Position numbers and translations under genes: made by a program | NCBI GenBank assembly: GCA_040400005.1 | Contig: JBBARC010000003.1 | Span: forward strand, 49,505 to 113,504 | Length of the DNA stretch: 64,000 nt | Direction of reading: 5' to 3' | Source of the DNA: JBBARC01 sp040400005 | GTDB taxonomy: Bacteria > Pseudomonadota > Alphaproteobacteria > Acetobacterales > Acetobacteraceae | In this document: positions 8,472 through 16,879 of the stretch, one piece after another | Layout: every line of letters begins with the position of its first letter | Numbering within the stretch: the first letter of the stretch is position 1 | Notes under the pieces: generated by a model | The model's input: only the letters and a program-made list of their open reading frames with translations | Told to the model about the DNA's origin: nothing | Databases searched by the model: none

Positions 8472-9539
8472 TTAGGCGTGCAGCGGTGCCTGCTTGCGCC
8501 GGATCGTGCCGGCCAGCCCTGCCACAGCCCGGCGCAGAGTGCGCAGCGTGAGCAGCCCCCGCACAGCCCGCAGCACATCAGCGAAGCCGGAAATTTCGGC
8601 TTCAAACCCGATAGCCGAGATTTGTTCGCCGTCCATCAGGCGGCGCAGCAGAAACAGGCTATCGCCAGGCCAAGCCAAGCCTTGCTGGGTTGTGGTGGCG
8701 CTAGCCAGACCCAGCCCGCGCAAGGTTTCGGCGGCATCGGCCGAGGCAACCCCGCTGGGGTAGCAAAAATGCAAGCCCTGGGCGGCGCTTGCGCGTGGCC
8801 GATCGTTGGCCGCGAGAATGACGCCGAGGGCGGCACGGTTATCGGTGATTTCGCGAGTGATGACGGCCGCCGAAAGATCGCGCAAATCATGGCGATGGGT
8901 GTGCAACTGAACATCCAATCCAAGGCTTGCGGCATCTCGCAACTCGGCCGCGGTCATATAGGCAAAATTGCGCGTGGCAATAAAGGGCGTGGTGTCGATC
9001 CCGGCCGCCGCGCAATAAACATCGCAAGCATCACGGCGAACATTTAGGCTGAGGCCGCGGTCAGTGGCAGTCGCATAGGCCTGCTGTTGGGGCGATGTTT
9101 CGGTTGCAAAGCGCGCGAGCCAGCGCGCCATAACATGCGGCACCGTGCCGCCATCCTGCAATTGTTGAGTATCGCAATAGAGTGTTGCCGGCATGCCGGC
9201 TGCCTGTAGGGCTGGCAGCATATCGGCATAGGTGCCGTACCAGCCATCATCAATCGTAATCGCCACGGCGTTGGGCGGCAACGGGATATCGCCACGCAAA
9301 CCGGCCACCGCCCGATCGAGGCTAACCACCGGGTAGCCCAAGCGGCGCAGGGTCGCCAGGCGGGCGGCAAAAGTGTGCGGATGCATAAACATCGCATCGC
9401 CGCGAAAGCCGGCGGTGTCGGCGCGCCACGTGCCGTGATAGCACAAAATGCGCACAGCCGGTGCGGTTGCGCGGCGTGCGATGGCAAACAGGCCGGCAGC
9501 ACGGGCGGCCCGCAGAACCATTAATTTTACATGTCGCAT
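8472..9539 (-). CDS. Polysaccharide deacetylase (NodB homology, CE4)
   Basis: The 355-residue protein contains the CE4 fold: VRILCYHGTW at the first strand, motif 1 AVAITIDDGWYGTYADML (catalytic base Asp and metal Asp), and motif 2 LDVQLHTHRHDLRDL (the H-T/S-x-x-x-H metal ligands). RNFAYMTAAELRDAA follows the usual order. Such enzymes remove N- or O-acetyl groups from polysaccharides in a metal-dependent way. There is no clear signal peptide, although the N-terminus (MRHVKLMVLRAARAAGLFAI) could be a weak membrane anchor. The start overlaps the stop of the upstream unknown gene as TGATG, so they are translationally coupled. It probably modifies the EPS made by this cluster. Confidence 0.82.
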   Translation of the reverse strand: MRHVKLMVLRAARAAGLFAIARRATAPAVRILCYHGTWRADTAGFRGDAMFMHPHTFAARLATLRRLGYPVVSLDRAVAGLRGDIPLPPNAVAITIDDGWYGTYADMLPALQAAGMPATLYCDTQQLQDGGTVPHVMARWLARFATETSPQQQAYATATDRGLSLNVRRDACDVYCAAAGIDTTPFIATRNFAYMTAAELRDAASLGLDVQLHTHRHDLRDLSAAVITREITDNRAALGVILAANDRPRASAAQGLHFCYPSGVASADAAETLRGLGLASATTTQQGLAWPGDSLFLLRRLMDGEQISAIGFEAEISGFADVLRAVRGLLTLRTLRRAVAGLAGTIRRKQAPLHA

Positions 9540-10429
9540 CAGGATACCGCTGAATTTTGGCGGCCGTCGCGGTGCTGATCGGACCAGGCCAGCAGCGCAT
9601 CCCTGGGCCAGATCAATTGCCAGCGTTGCGGCGCGTATGTGCCCTGTTCCACCAGGGCGCGGCGGCTGGGGGATGTTGCCGTTGCCAGTTCCAAATCCGC
9701 AGCCTTTGCCCCCACGTGCACCCGCAAGGCGCCATGGGCTAGCGGCAGATCTGCCAGATACGCCAGCCGTGGACTAATCGCGGCAAGCTGTGGATCGTAA
9801 AACCAGCTGCCGCCGACCATGCCCAGCACATGCGGCTTGGCGCGCAGAATGTCGGCGATCAGATGGTAACAGCGGGTCCAACCAGCAGCGTTGAACGCTG
9901 GCAGCATCGGCGTGTGGGTATGAATTTCCAAATATGGCCCGGCGCGAAACCGCGTCCGCACCAGTTGGCGGGCAAGTGCCAAATTGCCAGCAAACACAGT
10001 TGGCAACACCGCGCGGCGCATGATGGTGCCGGTTTCCTCCACCAGTTGGGCGGCACAGGGCAGCGCTAAGCCAAGGCAGATCGCGACATCTTTGCGGGCT
10101 GCGTCACTATCAAGGTTTTCCGGGCAGGCGGCCAGGATGCGCGCGGCTTGCGTGGCGAGTTCGGGCAGAATTGACGTTGGCACCCCAAGGCTTGCGGCGC
10201 GCGCCGCCAGGTGGGCGATGAGGGTTGCGAATAGCAGCGCGGTAAAACCGGCATTGCTACGCGCCAGGGCTAGAATAGCCGGCGGGATATCGCTGTAGGG
10301 GCGGCCTGGCATGGCAACGGTCAGGTCGCGCACGGCGTCTCTAACGGCATCGCGCAAAGCGGGGTGTTGCGCGTCGCTGGTGGCGGCCAGCCCCTGGGCT
10401 ATTGTCGCATCGTGAGCGATGAACCTCAT
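9539..10429 (-). CDS. Conserved-looking protein of the EPS cluster, function unknown
   Basis: The 296-residue protein is not recognised. The N-terminal half is Ala-rich and probably helical. The second half contains a more distinctive segment, YLEIHTHTPMLPAFNAAGWT, then HVLGMVGGSWFYDPQL and EQGTYAPQRWQLIWPRDALL, with several His/Trp/Tyr residues that could form an active site. There is no signal peptide and no obvious transmembrane helix. The gene overlaps the deacetylase start (TGATG), which implies a stoichiometric or sequential role with that enzyme. ATG at 10429 is preceded by AGGATT-like sequence. An acyl- or sugar-transfer role is possible but unsupported. Confidence 0.6.
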   Translation of the reverse strand: MRFIAHDATIAQGLAATSDAQHPALRDAVRDAVRDLTVAMPGRPYSDIPPAILALARSNAGFTALLFATLIAHLAARAASLGVPTSILPELATQAARILAACPENLDSDAARKDVAICLGLALPCAAQLVEETGTIMRRAVLPTVFAGNLALARQLVRTRFRAGPYLEIHTHTPMLPAFNAAGWTRCYHLIADILRAKPHVLGMVGGSWFYDPQLAAISPRLAYLADLPLAHGALRVHVGAKAADLELATATSPSRRALVEQGTYAPQRWQLIWPRDALLAWSDQHRDGRQNSAVS

Positions 10430-10541
10430 TTAGGTAATCCTCCAGGTTTTTTCGCACGTGGTGGCCGCGGCAGCGGACGAGAGCAAGGCTGCAAACCCAA
10501 TGCCACCGTAAGCTGACTAGAACTTGCGATTTGCGGGGCGT

Positions 10542-10591
10542 TTTGCGCGGCAGCCTTTGCGCGGCAGCCTTTGCGCGGCAGCCTTTGCGCG
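10542..10591. repeat. Perfect 14-bp tandem repeat (3.6 copies)
   Basis: The unit TTTGCGCGGCAGCC occurs exactly at 10542, 10556 and 10570, followed by a partial fourth copy ending near 10591. The array sits just after the stop of the O-antigen ligase-like gene (minus strand) and upstream of the unknown gene at 9539-10429. Perfect identity implies recent slippage, so copy number is likely to vary between strains. Confidence 0.85.
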
Positions 10592-10596
10592 ATCAC

Positions 10597-12057
10597 CTAC
10601 ACATGCGCCGTTGCGCCATCGGCCATGGCGGGGTTAGCGGCAATGTAACGGCCCACCGCCACTGCCAGGCTGAGCAAAATATATAGCGGCCAAGTGAACG
10701 CCTGGGTGAGGAACGATCCGCTGACCACAAACCCCGCCATGCCGGCGACAATCGCCTGTGCCATACCGTAGGCCGCCGGATTGTAAGCATCCCCCAAGGC
10801 CTGCGGCGAGAGCAATTTCATACTGCGCGCCGCCAGGCGCAAGGTTTTAACGATCATCGCGACAAACATAAAAAAACCTGGAAAGCCACTTTCCGCCAGC
10901 ACCGCAAACCAGGTGCTGTGCACCGCTTTAGCGAACCCTTCCCACCAATCCTGGTAATAATAGTAGTTCGAGATATAGCAGTTCAGCCCAACCCCGGTCA
11001 GCGGGCGGGCCAGCGCCATTCGCCATGCCGCCCCCCAGGCACGCAGGCGGCCTTCCGAGCTTTCATCCACCACCGCCCCTTCGGCAGCACCGCCTGAATG
11101 GCGCCCGCTGATGCCGGCCATGGCAAACAGCACTAATAGGCCAAGCACACCGATGGTGATCAACAGCGCTTTGTTCCTAATGCGTTGGGCGCCAAAAACC
11201 GCCGATACCGCAACCATGCCGAGCAAACCGCCGCGGCTTTGGGTATCCAGAATGGCAATAACAATGGTGATAATACCGGCAAGGCCTAGGCTGCGGTTGA
11301 TCACCCCCATGCCACGGGTAAGTAATTGGGACATGGCAAAACTCAGCGGGAAAAGCAGCACCAGGGACAGGTCGTTCGGGTCGCCCAGCACCGAGCCTGT
11401 GCTGCGGCCTACGGTTACCCGCGAACCTTCGACCACTTCCAGCATGTGGCTGTGATTATAGATCGCGACTGATGCTATCAGCATACCCGAGAGGATAAAC
11501 GCGCGCGAGGCAAGCGCAAAATCCTGCGGCCGGCGGGCTAGGCTCGCGATAGCAAAAACCATGATCGCGATCTTGGAAAACGTATCTATCCAGTAGCCAA
11601 AAGCGACATCGCGGCCGGAGGCCACCAGGCAGCCAAAGGTGATCATAGCAAAGAAAATGCTGAACAACTTAAGTTCCGCGGTCCAGGCAATTTGCATGCG
11701 TTTGGTGTACACTTGGCCACCCAGCACAGTCAGCGTGCCGATCGCCAGCATCTGTGGGATGTGCAACGGATTGAGTACCATAAAAGCTTCGTGGATACGA
11801 AAAAAGCTAAAGCAGATGAACACTAGGCACAGCACAAAGGGATTGTGGACCGCAAACAGCATGGCCAGCGGTAGTAGCGCCACGGCCAGCATCACCGCCG
11901 GATTGGGTAGCGCATAGGCCGCCGCCGCCGTGACTAGGCACGCGAGCAGCGCCATTGCAATTTGCAAGTGCTGGGCTGGTGGCCCCATAGGCCGCACAGC
12001 GGCCCCGCCGTAGCCGGCAACGCCCTGATAATGTGCAGTGTTTCGAGACATTGGCAT
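10597..12057 (-). CDS. O-antigen ligase/polymerase-like membrane protein (Wzy/WaaL family)
   Basis: The 486-residue protein has about 10-12 hydrophobic segments and one large periplasmic loop (SGRHSGGAAEGAVVDESSEG through LTGVGLNCYISNYYYYQDWW). The loop ends in AKAVHSTWFAVLAESGFPG, the H-(S/N)-x-(W/F) element conserved in Wzy_C/O-antigen ligases. The frame stays open to 12498 upstream, but that part is antisense to the GT2 gene and is Arg/Ser-rich. The ATG at 12057 (or 12051) fits the first membrane segment and avoids the overlap. The likely role is polymerisation of lipid-linked repeat units, or ligation, in the periplasm. Confidence 0.78.
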   Translation of the reverse strand: MPMSRNTAHYQGVAGYGGAAVRPMGPPAQHLQIAMALLACLVTAAAAYALPNPAVMLAVALLPLAMLFAVHNPFVLCLVFICFSFFRIHEAFMVLNPLHIPQMLAIGTLTVLGGQVYTKRMQIAWTAELKLFSIFFAMITFGCLVASGRDVAFGYWIDTFSKIAIMVFAIASLARRPQDFALASRAFILSGMLIASVAIYNHSHMLEVVEGSRVTVGRSTGSVLGDPNDLSLVLLFPLSFAMSQLLTRGMGVINRSLGLAGIITIVIAILDTQSRGGLLGMVAVSAVFGAQRIRNKALLITIGVLGLLVLFAMAGISGRHSGGAAEGAVVDESSEGRLRAWGAAWRMALARPLTGVGLNCYISNYYYYQDWWEGFAKAVHSTWFAVLAESGFPGFFMFVAMIVKTLRLAARSMKLLSPQALGDAYNPAAYGMAQAIVAGMAGFVVSGSFLTQAFTWPLYILLSLAVAVGRYIAANPAMADGATAHV

Positions 12058-12193
12058 AAGACCCGGGTTACTCGCGACGCGGCAGATTGCGCGTGCGAGG
12101 GTGATTGCAAATTGCGGGCCGGGCTGGCCTGGCATGTGCAACGACGCCGCCATGCGCGGCACTAACGCCACGTCACCTACTGGAGACCGGCCG

Positions 12194-13123
12194 ATGCGCC
12201 CGACACCCGAGATCAGCGTTGTTATTCCCACCCGCAACTGCCTGCCCTGGCTGCCTGGCGCGATAGCATCGATTGGCGCAGGCAGCCGGATTGAAATTAT
12301 TGTGTTTGATGATGGCTCCGATGATGGCACCCAGGCTTGGCTTGCGGCGCAGGTTGCCCGCGACCCCCGGCTTGTGGTGTTGCGTGGCGATGGCATTGGC
12401 CCGTCGATTGCGCGCAACCGGGCGATGGCGGCTGCGCGCGCGCCGCTGATTGCGCTGCTCGATGCGGACGATGAATGGTATCCCGGTAAGCTGGACAAAC
12501 AACTGGCCCTGCACCGTCAATTTCCCGAAATCGCGTTTTCGTTTACCGATTACCGGCACGTGACGATGGCAGGCGAGGATCGCGGCGGTTGCTTTGCCTA
12601 CTGGCCACGGTTTCATGCCGATATCGCCGGCAAAACCGCAGGCTTTGTGCTCGGTGGCGATGCGATTGCGCAGATATTTGCGGAAAATATGGTGGGAACG
12701 TCAACGGTTATGATGCGCACCGATACGGTGCGCGCGCTGGGCGGATTTAGCACCGACCTGCCTTCATCTGAAGATTGGGAATTGTGGCTGCGCCTGGCGC
12801 GCCACGGCCAAGTTGGCTGTGTGCCAGAGATTTTAGCCGATTACCGCATACACCGGCCGGGTAACCTTACCCGCAATTTGCGCGCGCGCATGGCGGCTGT
12901 GGATTTGATCGCGCGCCGCTACCACCATGATGTGCTTAAATTTGGCACGTGGCCGGAAAACACCTTGCGTGCGCGGCTGATCGGCGGACATGCCGACATT
13001 GCCTATGAAGAAGGCCAGCCGCTGCGCGCCGCCGCGTTGCGGGCGGCATCGTTGCTACGCGCCCCATCGCGCCGTGCAGCACTCGATTTTTGGGGATCGG
13101 TGCGCGGATTACTGGCAGGCTGA
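12194..13123 (+). CDS. GT2-family glycosyltransferase
   Basis: The 309-residue GT-A enzyme begins ISVVIPTRNCLPWLPGAI and EIIVFDDGSDDGTQAW (nucleotide-binding Asp). The DXD-type metal site is LLDADDEWYPGKLD, followed by the acceptor-side SSEDWELWLRLARHG (ED general-base motif of GT2 enzymes). ATG at 12194 has GGAG 9 nt upstream and matches the start of the fold; the longer open frame to 12038 is not needed. The gene is divergent from the O-antigen ligase-like gene, with about 135 bp between them. It probably adds one sugar of the EPS repeat unit; the specificity is unknown. Confidence 0.82.
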   Translation: MRPTPEISVVIPTRNCLPWLPGAIASIGAGSRIEIIVFDDGSDDGTQAWLAAQVARDPRLVVLRGDGIGPSIARNRAMAAARAPLIALLDADDEWYPGKLDKQLALHRQFPEIAFSFTDYRHVTMAGEDRGGCFAYWPRFHADIAGKTAGFVLGGDAIAQIFAENMVGTSTVMMRTDTVRALGGFSTDLPSSEDWELWLRLARHGQVGCVPEILADYRIHRPGNLTRNLRARMAAVDLIARRYHHDVLKFGTWPENTLRARLIGGHADIAYEEGQPLRAAALRAASLLRAPSRRAALDFWGSVRGLLAG

Positions 13124-13284
13124 TGCCGGTTGCGGGCTGCGGCGCGCGGCGTTCGTCGCACACTCTGCGCGCCGCTTGTCTTTGGGCGATGAAATACAAA
13201 TCGCCACCAAGCCCTCCGCTTGGCGGCGCTTTCGGGTGGCCGGTGGGTGTGTTCGGATTAGGCGGCGATGCGCGTGGTCAACGG

Positions 13285-14199
13285 CTAATTGAGCAGGCGG
13301 GCGAGGCCTTCGCCTAGGGCGACCGTTGCGCGCAGGCCAAGTACCGCATGGCTAAAAGTGGGATCACCGATTGAAGTGTGGATATCGCCATCACGTTGCG
13401 GCTTATGCGCGATCAACGGATGTGTGCCCAAGATTGCCGCCATAACATGGGGCAAATCGCTGATGCGTGTGGCGGCACCCGTGCAGGCATTGAGCACCAG
13501 CACCTGGGGCATTTCGCGGATTAACGTCATGGCAGCGGCAAGAAATCTGACGATGTCGGTGACAAAAACAAAATCACGGGTCTGCCCGCCATCACCATAA
13601 ATGGTCAGTGGCAAATCTTCGCGCATGCGGTTAGCAAAAATGGAAATCACCCCGCTATAGGGCGAGAAAGGATCCTGATGGGGCCCATAGACATTGAAAA
13701 ACCGCATGCCAACACTGGGTAACCCGCTAGTAACGTGGGCCGCAGCGGCGTGCAGTTCGTTACCCAGCTTATCGGCACCATACGCACTACGCGGCGCACA
13801 TAAGGCGGTTTCGGCGATCGGTGTTATGGTTTGTGTGCCGTAAACGGCGGCCGAGGAGGCGTAAACCACCGGCACATTGCCGGCGCTGCGGCACGCGTCA
13901 AACACCGTGATAGTGCCCGCCATGTTGGTGCGATGGGTTTCAAGCCAGGCTTCGGTGCAGCGGGCAACCGAGGCGATAGCGGCAAGGTGGAAACAGCCGG
14001 TAATGCCCTGCATGGCGCTCTGCATAAGCGCTGTATCGGCGATATCGCCACGTAAAAATTCGGCGCGCGTATTGAGATTTGTAAGCTTACCGGTAGAAAG
14101 ATCGTCGATCACGCGCACGTGATGGCCGGCATTAAGTAAGGCATCGACCAGATGCGAGCCGATAAAACCGGCACCGCCGGTGACCAAAAAACGCGCCAT
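13285..14199 (-). CDS. NAD-dependent sugar-nucleotide epimerase/dehydratase (extended SDR), copy 1
   Basis: The 304-residue protein has the extended SDR fold: GGAGFIGSHLVDALL at the N-terminus (NAD-binding GxxGxxG), VIDDLSTG, the catalytic YxxxK as SAYGADKLGNE, and the substrate-side RFFNVYGPHQDP. This matches UDP-glucose/UDP-GlcNAc 4-epimerase-like enzymes. The ATG at 14199 has GGAG 8 nt upstream. The whole gene with its flanks belongs to a tandem duplication: both ends of a second copy are visible around the run of N at 14947-15046. It probably supplies a nucleotide sugar to the neighbouring glycosyltransferases. Confidence 0.85.
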   Translation of the reverse strand: MARFLVTGGAGFIGSHLVDALLNAGHHVRVIDDLSTGKLTNLNTRAEFLRGDIADTALMQSAMQGITGCFHLAAIASVARCTEAWLETHRTNMAGTITVFDACRSAGNVPVVYASSAAVYGTQTITPIAETALCAPRSAYGADKLGNELHAAAAHVTSGLPSVGMRFFNVYGPHQDPFSPYSGVISIFANRMREDLPLTIYGDGGQTRDFVFVTDIVRFLAAAMTLIREMPQVLVLNACTGAATRISDLPHVMAAILGTHPLIAHKPQRDGDIHTSIGDPTFSHAVLGLRATVALGEGLARLLN

Positions 14200-14355
14200 G
14201 AAGGCTACTCCAAAAAACCCTATGGCACGCACTCGGCAAGACCTGTGCCAGCAGGCGGCTAGTTCCCGGCGCGGAAAATTGGGCATGGCAGACGATAAAT
14301 TGGCTCAAAGGCACTCGATAATTGCGGAAATATTGCACGATGGAGGGTCGGTATA

Positions 14356-14867
14356 GTGATAAACCCTATAGTTTTCGCCATCGCGGCGGCTGTGGCGATT
14401 TGCCTGTGGTGCCGTCAGCGCTGGCAGGGTCGCATGCAAATTGCAATGCAATACGCGACGCAATCGGCCGTTTAGCCGATGGGGCGATCGCGGCCGGCGC
14501 CAATGGCCGGGTGTGCGCAGCGGTTGCCGCGGGCCGCAGCGCATTAAGCGTACCCGCCGACCTAGCCCTGATTGGTGCGCGGCCGCGCGACGTTTTGGCA
14601 GGGGCCGCACCGGCGATGCCCGGCCCGCGATGGCAGGATACTCAGAGCACCCCGTGCGCTGATAAACCAAAGGCGCTGCGTGAAGTACTGAACCATGGGA
14701 ACGATGGCCGCACGTGGCGGGTGCGCATGCAGGGCCTGGACAGCGGTGGGGTTGCGGCGGCTTTTCACGATATCACCATGCAAACCGATCAGCGCGCGGC
14801 CTTGGCGGCAGCACGCCAGACGGTAGCGGCAGCGACCCACCCACGCACGGATTTTCTAACCGGCTGC
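14356..14867 (+). pseudogene. Truncated, frameshifted copy of the hybrid-kinase-like gene
   Basis: This is homologous to the N-terminal 168 or so residues of the gene at 15225-16376. The beginning (from GTG 14356, INPIVFAIAAAVAICLW) is in one frame. A 1-nt deletion relative to copy 2 near 14430-14450 moves the rest into another frame, where GAIAAGANGRVCA, PADLALIGARPRDVLAG, GRTWRVRMQGL and AAFHDITMQT match copy 2 closely. Homology stops at RTDFLTG, just before the point where copy 2 has its phospho-acceptor H-box, and runs into the 3' flank of the second epimerase copy. It cannot make a kinase. Confidence 0.85.
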
Positions 14868-15071
14868 GGCGGTGCGTGTGGTCAGCGGGTGAATTGAGCA
14901 GGCGGGCGAGGCCTTCGCCTAGGGCGACCGTTGCGCGCAGGCCAAGNNNNNNNNNNNNNNNNNNNNNNNNNNNNNNNNNNNNNNNNNNNNNNNNNNNNNN
15001 NNNNNNNNNNNNNNNNNNNNNNNNNNNNNNNNNNNNNNNNNNNNNNCGCCGGTGACCAAAAAACGCGCCAT
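14773..15071 (-). CDS. Epimerase copy 2, mostly hidden by an assembly gap
   Basis: The ATG at 15071 begins MARFLVTG as in copy 1. After the N-run the frame resumes with LGLRATVALGEGLARLLN, identical in sense to the copy 1 C-terminus. In copy 2 the TAG stop of copy 1 is replaced by a Ser codon, so the reading frame continues about 39 residues into DNA antisense to the broken kinase and ends near 14773. About 833 bp of coding sequence must be missing if the copy is complete. Whether the hidden part is intact is unknown. Confidence 0.6.
14947..15046. other. Assembly gap (100 N)
   Basis: Exactly 100 N, the conventional placeholder for a gap of unknown size. It lies inside the second copy of the epimerase, where a near-identical repeat would break short-read assembly. 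By comparison with copy 1 the true length is probably about 830 bp. Confidence 0.95.
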
Positions 15072-15224
15072 GAAGGCTACTCCAAAAAACCCTATGGCAC
15101 GAACTTGGCAAGACCTGTGCCAGCAGGGGGCTAGTCCCCGGCGCGGAGAATTGGGCATGGCTGACGATAATTTTGTGCAAAGCTGCACGGTGGCCGGGAA
15201 AATCGCGCGCGATGGACGGGCGGT

Positions 15225-16376
15225 ATGCTAATGAACCCATTGGCTTTCATCGCCGCGGCCGCGGCTGTGGCGATCTGCCATTGGCACCGGTGGCGCTGGC
15301 ATGGCGCGATTGCAGATTGCAACGCAATGCGCGACGCGATCGAGAGTTTGACCGATGGGGTGATCGCAGCCGGCGCCAACGGCCGGGTGTGCGCAGCGAA
15401 CGCCGCGGGCCGCAGCGCATTGGGCGTACCCGCCGACCTAGCCCTGATTGGTGCGCGGCTGCGCGACGTTTTGGCGTGGGCCACACCGGCGATGCCCGGC
15501 GCGCTATGGCAGGATGCCCAGAGCAGCCCGTGCGCTGATAAACCAGAGGCGCTGCGTGAAGTGCTGAGCCAGGGGAACGATGGCCGCACGTGGCGGGTGC
15601 GCATGCAGGGCCTGAACAGCGGGGGGGTTGCGGCGGTTTTTCACGATATCACCATGCAAACCCATCAGCGCGTGGCCTTGGCGGCAGCAAGCGAGACGGT
15701 AGCGGCGGCGACCCAGGCACGCACGGAATTTCTAGCCGGCATAAGTCACGATCTGCGCACCCCGGCACATGCGGTGCTGGCGGCTGCCGGCATGGTTGCG
15801 TGCGGCACTGCAGATGAGGTGCGTGCAGCCGGATCAATTTTACGCGACCAAGCACACGTTCTGCTGGATCGGGTTGAGGCATTGATTGCCCTCGCCGAGA
15901 CGGCGGCATCAAATTTTTCGTCACCCGATATCTTATCGGTTAGCATCGCCCGGCCGGTGATCACGCAGGATGAAGGGGGTGTTAGCGGCACAGCGGCCAA
16001 GGCACATCAGCACCTGCGCATTTTGCTGGCCGACGATAATGCTACCAATCGGCTGGTGGCGCGTGCCATGCTGCGCCGGTTGGGGCACGAGGTGACCGAG
16101 GCTGGCGATGGTGTCGAGGCACTGTTGCAGTTGAACCGCGCACAGTTTGATTTGGTGCTGCTGGACCTTATGATGCCGCAGCTTGATGGCACGCAAACTA
16201 CGCGCGCGATGCGGGCGATGGATACGCCGATCGCCGGTTTGCCGGTGATTGGTATCACCGCGAGCACCGTGGCGGCTGATCGCGACGCCGCCTTGGCCGC
16301 GGGTATGACGGCGGTGCTGACCAAACCAGTGACGGCGGCCGCTCTGGCATCGGCGATTGTGTCGTGCCTCGGGTGA
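15225..16376 (+). CDS. Hybrid histidine-kinase-like protein lacking an ATPase domain
   Basis: The 383-residue protein has four parts. An N-terminal hydrophobic segment (about 4-20) is followed by a PAS-like region (about 35-145, ending GGVAAVFHDITMQ). A HisKA helix follows with the H-box GISHDLRTPAHAV (His175), then a C-terminal receiver (about 264-383) with acidic D270/D271, phospho-acceptor D314 in VLLDLMMPQLDG and conserved K367 in LTKPV. Between HisKA (ends about 228) and receiver there is only a linker of about 35 residues, so the HATPase_c domain (N, G1, F, G2 boxes) is absent. It cannot autophosphorylate by itself; it may take part in a relay with the HPt protein at 294-641. ATG at 15225 or 15231. 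Confidence 0.78.
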   Translation: MLMNPLAFIAAAAAVAICHWHRWRWHGAIADCNAMRDAIESLTDGVIAAGANGRVCAANAAGRSALGVPADLALIGARLRDVLAWATPAMPGALWQDAQSSPCADKPEALREVLSQGNDGRTWRVRMQGLNSGGVAAVFHDITMQTHQRVALAAASETVAAATQARTEFLAGISHDLRTPAHAVLAAAGMVACGTADEVRAAGSILRDQAHVLLDRVEALIALAETAASNFSSPDILSVSIARPVITQDEGGVSGTAAKAHQHLRILLADDNATNRLVARAMLRRLGHEVTEAGDGVEALLQLNRAQFDLVLLDLMMPQLDGTQTTRAMRAMDTPIAGLPVIGITASTVAADRDAALAAGMTAVLTKPVTAAALASAIVSCLG

Positions 16377-16510
16377 CCGCGCCACCGCCGATGTGGGCGT
16401 TCATGGCGAAGATTTGGGTGGCCGGCGCACCCCGGCGAACCCTGTCTGCGGATAAAGCCGCTTTGAGCGCTCAAGCCGGGGCGCTGGTGGCGTTTATCAT
16501 GGGCGCCCTT

Positions 16511-16794
16511 TTACCAAATCGTCTTAATGACGACCAGTCCAGGATCAAGGCGATCCAGTATGCGCGCCGGGTTGGCGGGCGGCGGCGCGCCAAAAAAGGC
16601 TAATGCCGCCCCGCTGTAAAATCGGCGCAGAATTTCCTTGGAGCGGGCGAGCGCCGTATCGCGATAGCCCGCGCGATTCGGCCGCTACCATCCTCGACAG
16701 CGTGAACGGTCACAGACCACAGATTGGCCACAGCGGCTTTTAGCACCGGATCGATGCGCGGACTGGCGTTGAACCAACTGACGAAGGCACGCAT
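16511..16794 (-). pseudogene. Fic-family protein remnant, frameshifted
   Basis: On the minus strand, FVSWFNASPRIDPVLKAAVA followed by HAVEDGSGRIARAIA resembles the core of Fic proteins, whose active-site motif is HPFxxGNGRxxR. Here the Pro-Phe of the motif is Ala-Val. The frame then shifts: DTALARSKEILRRFYSGAAL and LDLVVIKTIW, typical of the following Fic helices, are read in a different frame, ending at TAA 16511-16513. The N-terminal part of a Fic protein is not found upstream. It appears to be a degenerate C-terminal fragment without AMP-transferase activity. Confidence 0.6.
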
Positions 16795-16845
16795 CGCGCC
16801 TTTGAGGCGTCAAGCAATCGGCTCTGCACAGTGGCATAAAATGTA

Positions 16846-16873
16846 TTGACTCAATATTTTTAATCAGTATAAT
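16846..16873 (+). promoter_or_regulatory. Sigma70-type promoter of the Fur-like regulator/katG operon, possibly leaderless
   Basis: TTGACT at 16846-16851 and TATAAT at 16868-16873 are separated by 16 bp, close to consensus. The regulator ATG is at 16880, 6 nt after the -10 box. Transcription would therefore start at or within a few bases of the start codon, giving a leaderless or near-leaderless mRNA. The AT-rich spacer could also hold the metalloregulator operator. Confidence 0.65.
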
Positions 16874-16879
16874 TTATCC

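Larger units (their letters stand above)
13262..14867. repeat. Tandem duplication unit 1 (epimerase plus 5' half of kinase-like gene)
   Basis: The segment from the 3' flank of the epimerase to the middle of the kinase-like gene is repeated directly downstream (unit 2, about 14868 onward). Matching landmarks are the epimerase C-terminus (13289-13341 versus 14895-14946), the epimerase start region (14175-14220 versus 15047-15092) and the kinase N-terminal half (14356-14867 versus 15225-15740). The copies have diverged, so the duplication is not an exact assembly echo. In copy 1, 833 bp lie between the landmarks that are separated by only 100 N in copy 2. Confidence 0.85.

Noticed and set aside
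12058..12498. N-terminal extension of the O-antigen ligase-like frame
   Set aside because: The extra 147 codons are Ser/Arg/Pro-rich and antisense to the GT2 glycosyltransferase; the ATG at 12057 starts the membrane protein.
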